A DNA stretch of 48,834 nt from NCBI GenBank assembly GCA_015069495.1, contig SVIN01000014.1, positions 1 to 48,834 of the forward strand. Reading direction: 5' to 3'. Of the stretch, positions 24,952 to 32,926 are shown one piece after another (the first letter of the stretch is position 1; every line of letters begins with the position of its first letter). Under the pieces are notes generated by a model. It was not told the origin of the DNA, did no database searches, and saw only the letters and a list, made by a program, of their open reading frames with translations. Made by a program: the position numbers and the translations under genes. This DNA is from Clostridiales bacterium. GTDB taxonomy: Bacteria; Bacillota; Clostridia; Christensenellales; Borkfalkiaceae.

Positions 24952-26741
24952 TATGCCTCACCCCCTTTTGAAGCTTTATCCGATTTTTTCGTCTGCGCTT
25001 CGTAAATTTCACGGTAAATATTGCTATTTTCCATCAACTGCGCATGGTTTCCGCAAGCGATGATTTTACCGCCGTCCAAAACCAAAATTTTATCCGCGTG
25101 TTCCACGGAAGATACACGTTGCGCAATGATGATTTTCGTGGTGTCGGGAATTTCTTCCGCAAACGCCTTACGAATCAACGCGTCCGTTTTGGTATCGACT
25201 GCTGAAGTAGAATCGTCCAAAATCAATACTTTGGGTTTGCGCAACAATGCGCGCGCAATACAAAGGCGCTGTTTCTGACCGCCCGAAACGTTGGTACCGC
25301 CCTGCTCGATATAGGTGTCGTAACCTTCGGGGAAACCATTGATAAATTCGTCCGCTTGCGCCAGCTTACACACGCGCACGATATCCTCGTCCGTTGCGTT
25401 TTCATCACCCCAACGCAAATTTTCCTTAATCGTCCCCGAGAACAAAACGTTTTTCTGTAAAACGATGGAAACTTCTTTACGCAAGGTGTCCAAATCATAA
25501 TCCTTGACGTTAACACCGCCGACGTATACGTTCCCTTCCGTCGTATCATAAAGTCGGGGCAACAGCTGAATCAGGGTCGTTTTCGACGAACCCGTACCGC
25601 CCAAAATCCCGACCGTTTCACCCGATTCAATGGTCAAATCAATACCCGACAACGCGTAATTGTGCGCCTTTGCCGAGTATTTGAAGCTGACGTTTTCAAA
25701 ACGGATAGACCCGTCTTTCACTTCCGTGATTCCGTTTTCAGGACTGACGATATCCGATTCTTCATTCAATACTTCCGTGATACGTCTAGCCGACTCCAAC
25801 GACATCGACAGCATAACGAAAATCATCGAGAACATCATTAAGCAGGAAAGCATTTGAATCCCGTACGCAATCAACGCGGACAACTGCCCCTTGCTAAATC
25901 CGTTGAACGCCGCCCAGTAATTGCCGTCAATGATGGCGTACGCCGCGAACGCAGAAATCAAGATGGAAGCAAAGTTGATGAAAAACGTCATGATGGGCGT
26001 ATTGAGCGCAATGATTTTTTCCGCTTTCGTGAAATCGTTGCGTACTTCACCCGCCGCATTTTCAAATTTTTTCTTTTCATATTCTTCGCGCACGAAGGAT
26101 TTTACAACGCGGATCCCCCCCACGTTTTCCTGCACGGAATTGTTCAACGCGTCGTACTTCTTGAAGATACGGCGGAAAAAAGGCATTACGTAGCGCATAA
26201 TCACCACGATAATAATCCCCAAGAATGGTACTACCGCAAAGTAAATCCACGCAAGTTTCGGGTTAACCGTAAAGCTCATGATGATTGCAAAGATAAACTG
26301 CAAAGGCACACGGATGGCAATACGCAAACACATTTGATAGGATTGCTGTACGTTGGTTACGTCCGTGGTCAAACGGGTAACCAAAGACGACGTGGAAAAT
26401 TTATCCACGTTCCCAAAGGAAAATTTCTGTACACGGTAAAACAAATCGTGGCGCAGGTTTTTCGCAAACCCGCAACTTGCCGTCGCCGCAAATTTCCCCG
26501 CCAAAGCACCGCTCGCCATGGAAAGGATTGCAAGTCCAAACAAAATTGCACCGTATTTCAAAATCTCCCGCATTGCCACCTGCGAAGTGATATCCTCGAT
26601 ATCGATGGCGGTAATCATTTGCGCCATGAAAAAGGGGAGTAAGCATTCGCAAAAAGCTTCCAACGCCATGAAAATAGGCGTGATGATGGACGGCTTTTTG
26701 TATTGCCTTACGCTTTTTAACAACGTCTTCACCATACTCAT
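24951..26741 (-). CDS. Heterodimeric ABC exporter subunit, degenerate-site half
   Basis: A 596-residue half-transporter: six TM segments (about 15-320) and an ATPase domain. Walker A is GGTGSSKTTLIQL, the signature NVSGGQKQRLCIARALL, but Walker B reads VLILDDSTSAVD (Asp in place of the catalytic Glu) and the H-loop histidine is Gln (IIAQRVSSV). That pattern marks the non-hydrolysing site of asymmetric ABC exporters such as TM287/288 or BmrCD. The active partner is the next gene, overlapping by 1 bp. The promoter at 26780-26808 contains a perfect palindrome that could be an operator. Confidence 0.9.
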   Translation of the reverse strand: MSMVKTLLKSVRQYKKPSIITPIFMALEAFCECLLPFFMAQMITAIDIEDITSQVAMREILKYGAILFGLAILSMASGALAGKFAATASCGFAKNLRHDLFYRVQKFSFGNVDKFSTSSLVTRLTTDVTNVQQSYQMCLRIAIRVPLQFIFAIIMSFTVNPKLAWIYFAVVPFLGIIIVVIMRYVMPFFRRIFKKYDALNNSVQENVGGIRVVKSFVREEYEKKKFENAAGEVRNDFTKAEKIIALNTPIMTFFINFASILISAFAAYAIIDGNYWAAFNGFSKGQLSALIAYGIQMLSCLMMFSMIFVMLSMSLESARRITEVLNEESDIVSPENGITEVKDGSIRFENVSFKYSAKAHNYALSGIDLTIESGETVGILGGTGSSKTTLIQLLPRLYDTTEGNVYVGGVNVKDYDLDTLRKEVSIVLQKNVLFSGTIKENLRWGDENATDEDIVRVCKLAQADEFINGFPEGYDTYIEQGGTNVSGGQKQRLCIARALLRKPKVLILDDSTSAVDTKTDALIRKAFAEEIPDTTKIIIAQRVSSVEHADKILVLDGGKIIACGNHAQLMENSNIYREIYEAQTKKSDKASKGGEA

Positions 26742-26779
26742 TCGGCAATTCGCCTCCTAAAAAAATTACTAACGTTATT

Positions 26780-26808
26780 ATTATATTTTCTTGAAAATAT
26801 AAAGTCAA
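26780..26808 (-). promoter_or_regulatory. Promoter of the ABC exporter operon with an overlapping palindrome
   Basis: Minus strand: -35 TTGACT at 26808-26803, 17-bp spacer, -10 TATAAT at 26785-26780. The spacer and -10 are covered by a perfect inverted repeat at 26781-26802 (half site TTATATTTTC, 2-bp centre). A dimeric repressor bound there would block polymerase. Confidence 0.75.
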
Positions 26809-26821
26809 TCATTTTAACGAA

Positions 26822-26875
26822 AAAAATCACCCTTTCACAATATTTTCATTCTTTTTCCTTGTGAAAGGGTCTTTT
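26822..26875 (-). terminator. Terminator after queH, active-looking on both strands
   Basis: CCCTTTCACAA at 26830-26840 pairs with TTGTGAAAGGG at 26859-26869 (11 bp, 18-nt loop). On the minus strand it is followed by TGATTTTTT, ending queH transcripts. Confidence 0.75.
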
Positions 26876-26890
26876 TATTTCACTTTTTAT

Positions 26891-27478
26891 TTATCGCTTA
26901 GAAAACTTGCACCCGCAAAAATCCTGCCGATACAGACCGTATTCATTCGACAATTCCACCGAACGATGATACCCGCCCTTCTTCTTAAAATCGGTGTAAA
27001 GGTAATTCAACGCATACCTGCCCCCTACCTTTTCACCAATTTCGTTCAGCCACTCGGCATTTTTATACGGGCTTAAGGTCAAAGTTGTGGCAAACCACGA
27101 GATACCGTTTTGCTTGGCAATCTCCGCCGTCTTTTCCAAGCGCAGGGCATAACACAAATAACAGCGTTTCCCGCGTTCGGGTTCTTCTTCCAAGCCTTTC
27201 GCCATTTGCGCAAACGCTTCCGCATCGTGATCGCAATCGAGAAAATCCGCCCAACCCGTTTCGGTTAAGAAACGGATTTGTTCCGCTTTGCGCTTTTCAT
27301 ATTCTTCCCGCTCGTCAATGTTCGGGTTGTAATACAACACGGTCACGGAAAAATACTCTTTCAAGCGTTCCAAGCAAGTGGACGAACAGGGCGCGCAACA
27401 GCTGTGCAATAACAACCGCGTACCCTTTTCCACACCCTTTAATTGTTCCATCATCAATCGTTCAAAATTTTGTTTCAT
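26891..27478 (-). CDS. queH: Epoxyqueuosine reductase QueH
   Basis: A 195-residue enzyme of the DUF208 family, which reduces epoxyqueuosine in tRNA to queuosine. The family cysteines are present: LLHSCCAPCSSTC (27, 28, 31, 35), RCYLCY (106, 109) and DFCGC (188, 190), which bind iron-sulfur and metal centres. The start is MKQNFERLMM at 27478; the frame is open far upstream, but that region is the divergent gene and the promoter. The -10 box ends only 6 nt before the ATG and there is no ribosome site, so the mRNA is probably leaderless. Tgt of the same pathway is at 18212. Confidence 0.93.
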   Translation of the reverse strand: MKQNFERLMMEQLKGVEKGTRLLLHSCCAPCSSTCLERLKEYFSVTVLYYNPNIDEREEYEKRKAEQIRFLTETGWADFLDCDHDAEAFAQMAKGLEEEPERGKRCYLCYALRLEKTAEIAKQNGISWFATTLTLSPYKNAEWLNEIGEKVGGRYALNYLYTDFKKKGGYHRSVELSNEYGLYRQDFCGCKFSKR

Positions 27479-27484
27479 AAAAAT

Positions 27485-27548
27485 AGTATACGCCTTTTTT
27501 ATCCATTTGTCAAGTTGACTTGACAAGATAGAAAAAAACAGATATAAT
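27485..27548. promoter_or_regulatory. Face-to-face divergent promoters of queH and the RNA methyltransferase gene
   Basis: Minus strand: TTGACA at 27513-27508, 17 bp, TATACT at 27490-27485. Plus strand: TTGACA at 27520-27525, 17 bp, TATAAT at 27543-27548. The two -35 boxes sit within one perfect palindrome (half site TTGTCAAG, 27507-27514, 4-bp centre), so the two polymerases should compete. Both predicted starts fall at or within 3 nt of the ATG codons. Confidence 0.85.
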
Positions 27549-27557
27549 ATATGCATT

Positions 27558-28718
27558 ATGAAATTATTAATTCCCGTAGCGTCGGGCTTAGAACAGACAA
27601 CAAAACGGCAACTTCTTTCCCTTGGCTTTGACAAAGCCCCCGCGGACAACGGGCGATTGGAAGTGGACGGTGATTGGCAGGATATCGCACGCTTGAACGT
27701 ATTTTTGCGCAGCGGCGAACGCGTATTGATTGTCATGGATAAATTCCCTGCCGTGACCTTTGACGAACTGTACGAGGGCATGTACCGTATTCCTTGGGAG
27801 AATTGGCTGACCGTAGAATCCAAAATTTTGATGGACGGTAAGAGTGTGCAAAGCCAGCTTGCGGCAATCAAAGCGGCGGGCGGTGTGGCGAAAAAGGCAA
27901 TCATTTCCCGCTTGGCAGACAAAGTCCGCACAGGCAGAAAGACCTTTTCGGAAACGGGCGCGCGGTCGATTGTCGGCGTGTCCATTTACAAGGATGAAGT
28001 GACCGTCACCTTGGATACGTCAGGCGATGGCTTACACAAGCGCGGATACCGTTCGCTTGCTTACAGCGCGCCTTTAAAGGAAACCTTGGCGGCAGGTTTG
28101 ATTGACAGTACCTTTTACAACCCCGACAAGGATATCGAAAAACCGTTTGCGGACGTATTTTGCGGAAGCGGCACTCTGCCCATCGAGGCGGCTATGAAAG
28201 CCCTGCATATCGCGCCTGGGTTGCAAAGAAGTTTCGATTTCCAGCACTGGGCTTGCGCGCCGAGCGGCATTTTACAGCGCGCGAAAGAAGAAGCGAAAGA
28301 CGGTGAAATGAAAAACGCCGCGCCCGTCATTTTTGGCAGTGATATCAACAAGGAAGCCATTTCCATTGCGCAATACCACGCGAAACGCGCGGGTGTGGAT
28401 AAGCATATTCGTTTTTCCGTCGCGGACGCACGAAAATTCACCAGCGATAAAAAGTACGGCATTTTGCTGTCCAATCCCCCCTATGGCGAACGATTGAGCG
28501 AAGAGAAAGAGGTTCGTAACCTGATGCGGGATTTTGGCAACGCTTTCCGTGCTTTGCAGGATTGGAATGCGTACGTTTTGACTTCCCTGCCCGACTTCGA
28601 ACGGTATTTCGGTAAGAGCGCGGATAAGAAGAAAAAATTATTCAACGCGAACCTGGTATGCGGATTTTACAGTTATTTCGGTAAACCGCCGAAATCGGAA
28701 AATCAATTTTTGAGGTAA
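27558..28718 (+). CDS. THUMP-domain class I SAM-dependent RNA methyltransferase (RlmL N-terminal/YpsC type)
   Basis: A 386-residue enzyme. The N-terminal THUMP/ferredoxin-like RNA-binding part (about 1-160) is followed by a Rossmann methyltransferase. The SAM-binding motif is VFCGSGTLPIEAAM (about 199-212), FGSDINKEAI follows near 258, and the catalytic N-methyltransferase motif is LSNPPYGERL (about 310). It belongs with YpsC of Firmicutes and the N-terminal half of RlmL, which form N2-methylguanosine in 23S rRNA. The exact target base is not proven here. No ribosome site precedes the ATG and the promoter places the start about 3 nt upstream. Three membrane-protein genes follow closely. Confidence 0.88.
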   Translation: MKLLIPVASGLEQTTKRQLLSLGFDKAPADNGRLEVDGDWQDIARLNVFLRSGERVLIVMDKFPAVTFDELYEGMYRIPWENWLTVESKILMDGKSVQSQLAAIKAAGGVAKKAIISRLADKVRTGRKTFSETGARSIVGVSIYKDEVTVTLDTSGDGLHKRGYRSLAYSAPLKETLAAGLIDSTFYNPDKDIEKPFADVFCGSGTLPIEAAMKALHIAPGLQRSFDFQHWACAPSGILQRAKEEAKDGEMKNAAPVIFGSDINKEAISIAQYHAKRAGVDKHIRFSVADARKFTSDKKYGILLSNPPYGERLSEEKEVRNLMRDFGNAFRALQDWNAYVLTSLPDFERYFGKSADKKKKLFNANLVCGFYSYFGKPPKSENQFLR

Positions 28719-28722
28719 AACT

Positions 28723-29406
28723 ATGTTAGATTATACAAGAGGCGTTTTCGCGAAAACGTTAGAGGATTTGAAACGGCTGACCTTTTTGCTTAGCCTTTCC
28801 TTGCAAGTTTTTCAAATTGGATATTTGATATACGCGTTGTGCGTAGGCGCGGGATTTTTGGTTGCAAATATCATCCTGCTCGTCCTCTCAACGGCATATT
28901 GCGGATTTATATTCTATATGCGCCGTTATGCGGTCGCTAAGGAAACGGCAAAAATCCTAAAAAATATTTACGCTTGGTCAAAACGGTTGATTAAGCTGTT
29001 CACCCTCGGTGTGTCCGTGTACGGTTTGTTGGTCACGGCATCCCACGCCGTTACGGTAGAATCCCTCATCTCCATCGTACTGTTGCTGTTTATGATCATC
29101 GCGTGGATTTTGGACGTGTTGTTCAGTTTGCTGGTGTACGTTTTGGACCAGCGCAAGGAATTGTTTTTCAATGCCATCAAGATGGATATGGAACCCTTGC
29201 TCAAAGCCAAAAATTTCATTGACAAAATCCGCGGTAAAGAGGTGGATGAGGAAATTGTTACCACCAAAACCCGTGGCAAGTTGGAAGACATCAAATCCGC
29301 ATTCAAACAAAAACGCCTGCAGGCGAAGTTGGAAAAGCAGGAAGCCAAGCGCATTGCAAAAGAAGAAAAAGCCGCGAAACGCGCCGCAAAAGAAAAGAGT
29401 GAATAA
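28723..29406 (+). CDS. Membrane protein of unknown function with a Lys/Glu-rich helical tail
   Basis: A 227-residue protein that I do not recognise. It has four probable TM segments (about 20-40, 43-65, 88-105 and 113-137) and then a long charged helical C-terminus (about 180-227) rich in Lys, Glu and Ala, for example KQKRLQAKLEKQEAKRIA. The tail should be cytosolic and could bind nucleic acid or ribosomes. It starts 4 bp after the methyltransferase stop and ends 3 bp before the TraX-like gene, so all three are one transcription unit. Confidence 0.75.
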   Translation: MLDYTRGVFAKTLEDLKRLTFLLSLSLQVFQIGYLIYALCVGAGFLVANIILLVLSTAYCGFIFYMRRYAVAKETAKILKNIYAWSKRLIKLFTLGVSVYGLLVTASHAVTVESLISIVLLLFMIIAWILDVLFSLLVYVLDQRKELFFNAIKMDMEPLLKAKNFIDKIRGKEVDEEIVTTKTRGKLEDIKSAFKQKRLQAKLEKQEAKRIAKEEKAAKRAAKEKSE

Positions 29407-29409
29407 CCT

Positions 29410-30171
29410 ATGGATACATTGAAAAAATTACGATTTTTGAATATTAACTCTATCAAAATTCTCGCGGCGGTATTTATGTTTATCGACCATTTCGGGTTGA
29501 TGTTTTACCCGCAAGTCATGTGGCTTAGAATGCTTGGCAGAATTTCCATGCCCCTCTTTGCGTTTGCCATTGCCGAGGGTTGCCGTTATACCCGCAACAA
29601 GCTGAAACATTTTGCGATGCTGTTCGGGTTGGGCGTTATCTGTCAAATCGTGTACGCCATCGTAGACCCCAACACGCTGTATTTCGGGATTTTGATTACC
29701 TTTTCTTTCTCGACGGTGATGATTTACGCGTTGCAGTTCGCCAAGAAATGCACCTTTGAGGAAAAGGCGGTTTGGTGGAAAGTTATACTGAGTTGGACGT
29801 TGTTTTTCGCCTTGGTTACAGGCACGTATCTTTTCTGTGAAAAGTTCACCGTCGATTACAAATTCTACGGTTGTATGTTGCCCGTATTTGCGTCGATTTT
29901 TGATTTTCACCGCATACCTGCCCCCGCCATTTTGAAAAAATTGGATGCTTTGCCCTTACGAGTTTTCTGTATGGCGTTGCCTATGATTCCTATGATGTAC
30001 GTGGGCGCGTTGGGTGTCAAAGTCACCTGCTATTCCTTTGTGACAATCCCTTTGCTGTTGTTGTATAACGGTGAAAAAGGAAAGCGGAATATGAAGTATT
30101 TCTTCTATATTTTCTATCCCTTACATTTGGCTTTGTTAGAAGGCATTTTGATGTTAACAATTTGGTTATAA
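29410..30171 (+). CDS. TraX-family membrane protein
   Basis: A 253-residue protein with about seven to eight TM segments. The N-terminal stretch NSIKILAAVFMFIDHFGLMF, the following RMLGRISMPLFAFAIAEGCRYTRN and the C-terminal FFYIFYPLHLALLEGI match the TraX family. The founding member acetylates F-pilin, but most chromosomal Firmicutes homologues have no pilus context and probably act as membrane acyltransferase-like proteins. No conjugation genes are nearby, so the name should not be read as function. It is the last gene of the methyltransferase unit. Confidence 0.82.
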   Translation: MDTLKKLRFLNINSIKILAAVFMFIDHFGLMFYPQVMWLRMLGRISMPLFAFAIAEGCRYTRNKLKHFAMLFGLGVICQIVYAIVDPNTLYFGILITFSFSTVMIYALQFAKKCTFEEKAVWWKVILSWTLFFALVTGTYLFCEKFTVDYKFYGCMLPVFASIFDFHRIPAPAILKKLDALPLRVFCMALPMIPMMYVGALGVKVTCYSFVTIPLLLLYNGEKGKRNMKYFFYIFYPLHLALLEGILMLTIWL

Positions 30172-30256
30172 AATACCTACGCATACTCTTTCAAACGTGA
30201 TTACTTTCATGGCAGATATGGCTTTTATATCAAAAATAAGGATTTAGGTGGTATTT

Positions 30257-31015
30257 ATGGATAAACTACTGCTCTTTAACTTTGCACTCATTACTGTTAT
30301 TATACTGGGATTATGGTGCACCAAAAAATTTCTTAAAAGCGAATCTTCTCGAAATATAGCACTCGCTATCGCGGCATCATGCACCATATTATTACATTAT
30401 AGCACGCTTATTGGTAAGCTTGTATCAGGTAAAGATGCCATAGGATATTTATCCACTACCCCCAACTTGATTTTGCCCATTTATCCATGCAACGTCGTGA
30501 TGTGGTCTGCTTTGATTTTTGCGTTTTTGAAAAATAAAAACTCGAAAATTGGAAAGTTTTTTGTCGATTATATTTTCTGGTTTGGAATTTTATCGACCTT
30601 GGTTGGAATGTTTGCCAACGTAGACTTTATCAAAAATCCCACCCTTGCCGATTGGGAAAACGTGAAGAGCATCACCGCACACGCCACATTGCTGTTCAAC
30701 GTATTATTACTTCCCATCTTTGGGTATGTCAAAATAGATTTGAAAAGGAATATGACCAATATGATTCTTTCCATTGTTGTAATGGCTTTGATTGGTAATT
30801 ATTGCAATCTTGTATTCCACGTGCTTGTTTCGAAAGACGCAGCCTACAATGTAAATTCCATGTTTTTAATCCACTCTCCGTTTGACGGCGTTGACTTTTT
30901 AACCTACCCCATGATTGCTTTGATGGCTGTTCCCTTTTACTTTATTGTATTTATGGTATGTGATTTTTGCTTTCATAAACCAGAAGAACGATTTTTTAAC
31001 AAGATAAAGAAATAA
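30257..31015 (+). CDS. YwaF-like (TIGR02206) integral membrane protein
   Basis: A 252-residue protein with about seven TM segments. The motif LPIYPCNVVMW resembles the LPxHxC motif of the YwaF/TIGR02206 family, and NSMFLIHSPFDG resembles the later conserved segment. The start ATG at 30257 has GGTGG upstream; an in-frame GTG at 30248 would overlap that site. Function is unknown. A second, distinct member is encoded at 41635-42414. From this gene to about 32005 the DNA is visibly more AT-rich than the neighbouring genes. Confidence 0.75.
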   Translation: MDKLLLFNFALITVIILGLWCTKKFLKSESSRNIALAIAASCTILLHYSTLIGKLVSGKDAIGYLSTTPNLILPIYPCNVVMWSALIFAFLKNKNSKIGKFFVDYIFWFGILSTLVGMFANVDFIKNPTLADWENVKSITAHATLLFNVLLLPIFGYVKIDLKRNMTNMILSIVVMALIGNYCNLVFHVLVSKDAAYNVNSMFLIHSPFDGVDFLTYPMIALMAVPFYFIVFMVCDFCFHKPEERFFNKIKK

Positions 31016-31044
31016 AAAAAATGCTATATTAAAGATCTTATACA

Positions 31045-31091
31045 ATGCGATGCCCCCAAAAAGTTATACAAACTTTTTGGGGGCATCGCAT
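31045..31091. terminator. Perfect 21-bp hairpin
   Basis: The arm 31045-31065, containing GCGATGCCCCCAAAAAG, pairs perfectly with 31071-31091 across a 5-nt loop. It lies 30 bp after the YwaF-like stop. No T-run follows, but the CCCC-AAAG-TT core is like many Firmicutes terminators and like the hairpin at 32061. Confidence 0.65.
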
Positions 31092-31175
31092 ATACAATTT
31101 ATCTGTAAGTATTTCTCTTTGCTAAAATTGCCATCTATACTTATCCATTAAATGTATCACTCTTTTCGTGTAATT

Positions 31176-31382
31176 TCAAAATTCAATACGTCCTAATAAA
31201 TAATCTACGGATACATCAAACACATCCGCAATTTTTACTAAGTTTTCTTGCGATGGCTCAGAACTTCCGTTCTCATAACGAATATATGAGGGTTGAGAAA
31301 TCCCTAAAGTTTCAGCCATCTGTCTTTGCGTTAGACCATATAATTTTCGCTGTTCTTTTAATCGTTCTTCAAAAATTTTCAT
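31176..31382 (-). CDS. Xre-family (Cro/CI-type) transcriptional regulator
   Basis: A 68-residue single-domain helix-turn-helix protein: GLTQRQMAETLGISQPSYIRYENGSSEPSQENLVKIADVF, then the common tail VSVDYLLGR. It has no second domain, so it resembles SinR or Cro-like repressors that act as dimers. It is divergent from the gene at 31484, and the 101-bp gap between them holds a promoter and a clear inverted repeat. Autoregulation and control of the divergent gene are inferred. No strong ribosome site is seen. Confidence 0.9.
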   Translation of the reverse strand: MKIFEERLKEQRKLYGLTQRQMAETLGISQPSYIRYENGSSEPSQENLVKIADVFDVSVDYLLGRIEF

Positions 31383-31410
31383 AATTGTTATATTTTTTTT
31401 CTCTTTTTAC

Positions 31411-31466
31411 TTGACAATTATAACAAACTGCTATATAATTAAGTAAAAATATAGCATATTGCTATC
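31411..31466. promoter_or_regulatory. Promoter and operator between the Xre gene and the divergent membrane-protein gene
   Basis: Plus-strand promoter TTGACA 31411-31416, 17 bp, TATAAT 31434-31439. An inverted repeat TGCTATAT (31429-31436) and ATATAGCA (31449-31456) covers the -10, and a third TTGCTATC half site lies at 31459-31466, over the likely start of transcription. On the minus strand a TATAAT at 31422-31417 may serve the Xre gene. Confidence 0.75.
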
Positions 31467-31483
31467 ACAAAGGAGAAAAAATT

Positions 31484-32005
31484 ATGGCAAAAGAAACAAA
31501 AAGTATTTCTGTACACCCCGATGATGAGCAAGAAACAATCGACCTTTACCAAACTTTTGGTTGGGAATTACAAAGCTCTCAAGAAATTTTTAACAGAGAC
31601 AGTCATTTAGAACGCTCTGGGAATAACATTAACAGTATAACCACCACAACGAATTATGTTAAGCTTGTATTTTCAAGAGAAACAACTATGCCGAATTATA
31701 GCAAGCTTAGCGCCTTAGAAAATGAATATCACGATGTTGACTTCCCTTACCAACAATCAGCCAAAGGATGGTTTATCATTTCAGGTATTGTAGCAATGTT
31801 AGGTATTTTTAACTTAGGTACATGGTTTTTTGGCATTCCAATTTTAGCAGTCGGTATTGTTCTTCTTGTTTTTAGTTTTAAGAAAATGAAAAAGTTCAGC
31901 GATGAATATTGGAGTGAGCGTAGCGCCGCGAATGAAAAATGTGAAGAAATCCTTAATAAAGCAAGAAGTGTAAAAAATGAAAAAGTAAAAGAAGAAACAG
32001 TATAA
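31484..32005 (+). CDS. Small membrane protein of unknown function controlled by the Xre regulator
   Basis: A 173-residue protein that I do not recognise. The N-terminal 90 residues are soluble (PDDEQETIDLYQTFGWELQS, then a Ser/Asn/Thr-rich stretch). Two TM segments follow (about 97-115 and 117-136), and then a charged tail (about 137-173) rich in Lys and Glu. The FGWELQSSQE stretch is typical of small proteins in which a cytosolic domain precedes a TM hairpin. AAAGGAG precedes the ATG. With the divergent Xre gene and hairpins on both sides it forms a compact two-gene module with AT-rich composition. Confidence 0.75.
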   Translation: MAKETKSISVHPDDEQETIDLYQTFGWELQSSQEIFNRDSHLERSGNNINSITTTTNYVKLVFSRETTMPNYSKLSALENEYHDVDFPYQQSAKGWFIISGIVAMLGIFNLGTWFFGIPILAVGIVLLVFSFKKMKKFSDEYWSERSAANEKCEEILNKARSVKNEKVKEETV

Positions 32006-32060
32006 TATCTTCACTCGCCAAAGAAACGGGGCAACAAATTATCCTCCGCCCTAATACAAT

Positions 32061-32095
32061 ATACACCCCAAAGTTTATGAAACTTTGGGGTGTAT
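32061..32095. terminator. Perfect 16-bp hairpin
   Basis: ATACACCCCAAAGTTT (32061-32076) pairs with AAACTTTGGGGTGTAT (32080-32095) across ATG. It closes the Xre module on its right side; the hairpin at 31045 closes the left. Confidence 0.65.
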
Positions 32096-32138
32096 TCTTA
32101 CCACTTTTATAGAATTATAAGGACTATGACAACGCCTA

Positions 32139-32681
32139 TCATCTCACAGACATACCCATTTCATAAGCAATCTGCATCAATTCAGGACGGTTGACAACTT
32201 CTCCCTTTTCCGCCACGCCTTTGCCGTATAAAATCCCCTTTTCGTCATACCCGTCAATACACATTGCAAAACCGTGCATGCAGGCAATCGTACCGTCCAT
32301 CGTGTCCTCATCTTCTTCCGCGGCGGTCATGATATAATATAAATCCTTATTGGCAATCTCCGTCCAGCGCGCTACGCAACGGTCAATTACCGCTTTCAAT
32401 TGCGCACACATAGAGTAAAAGTATACGGGGCTGGACAATACGAGGACGTCGCAATCGATAATCTTTTGCAAAATATCCCCCATATCGTCGTTCAACGCGC
32501 ACCTGCCCCCGCTGTTTCTGCAAAAATAGCAACCCGTGCAAGGTGCAATTTTCTTTTCCGCAACGCGGATTTTTTCCACTTCATTCCCCGCTTCCAACGC
32601 GCCTTTGGCAAATTGGTCGCATAAAATATCCGAGTTTCCGCCCTTTCTTGGACTACCCGACAAAATCAATACCTTCTTCAT
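32139..32681 (-). CDS. NAD(P)H-dependent FMN reductase / iron-sulfur-flavoprotein-like protein
   Basis: A 180-residue flavodoxin-fold protein. LILSGSPRKGGNSD (about 5-18) is the FMN phosphate loop, and LVLSSPVYFYSMCAQLKAVIDR (about 80-101) is the second flavin-binding segment. Between them lie cysteines in APCTGCYFCRNSGGRCALNDDM (C-x2-C-x2-C-x6-C, spanning about residues 47-60), similar to cluster-binding cysteines of archaeal-type iron-sulfur flavoproteins. Probably a redox or quinone-reducing enzyme. The start at 32681 has GGAGA 9 nt upstream; an upstream extension lacks a ribosome site. Confidence 0.82.
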   Translation of the reverse strand: MKKVLILSGSPRKGGNSDILCDQFAKGALEAGNEVEKIRVAEKKIAPCTGCYFCRNSGGRCALNDDMGDILQKIIDCDVLVLSSPVYFYSMCAQLKAVIDRCVARWTEIANKDLYYIMTAAEEDEDTMDGTIACMHGFAMCIDGYDEKGILYGKGVAEKGEVVNRPELMQIAYEMGMSVR

Positions 32682-32705
32682 AGTGGTTCTCCATATATAA
32701 TAGAA

Positions 32706-32731
32706 AGTTCCCGTTGAGAACAACGGGAACC
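32706..32731 (-). terminator. Hairpin between pckG and the flavoprotein gene
   Basis: Minus strand: GTTCCCGTTG, 4-nt loop, CAACGGGAAC, followed by TTTCTATTAT. A perfect 10-bp stem with a moderate T-run; it probably ends pckG transcripts. Confidence 0.65.
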
Positions 32732-32748
32732 ATCGTTTTTCATCCTTA

Positions 32749-32922
32749 GGCTGTATCGCTGAGAATGGTTGATTAGTGATTTATCACGCTTTTACGAGGA
32801 AAACGCAAGAAATACAAGCAGTATACAAGGGCGCATACCCTCAGTGGTCTGTAACCGCGTATAATGCGTAGGATTTCGCAGCGTTTTTCCGTCAAAAATC
32901 AACCAAGCGATGAGATAGAGCC
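32749..32922. repeat. Dispersed inverted-terminal repeat element, family 1, copy C
   Basis: A 174-bp copy directly downstream of pckG. The left end GGCTGTATCGCTGAGAATGG and right end AATCAACCAAGCGATGAGAT (then AGAGCC) are inverted repeats. Inside are CAAGAAATACAAG, AAGGGCGCATACCCTC and TTTTTCCGTCAAAAATC, shared with copies A and B. It ends 5 bp from the pckG stop codon. Confidence 0.8.
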
Positions 32923-32926
32923 TTTA

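Noticed and set aside
27479-27985. N-terminal extension of QueH by 169 residues
   Set aside because: It lies over the divergent promoters and the start of the opposite gene, has no ribosome site, and known QueH proteins begin near MKQNFERL.
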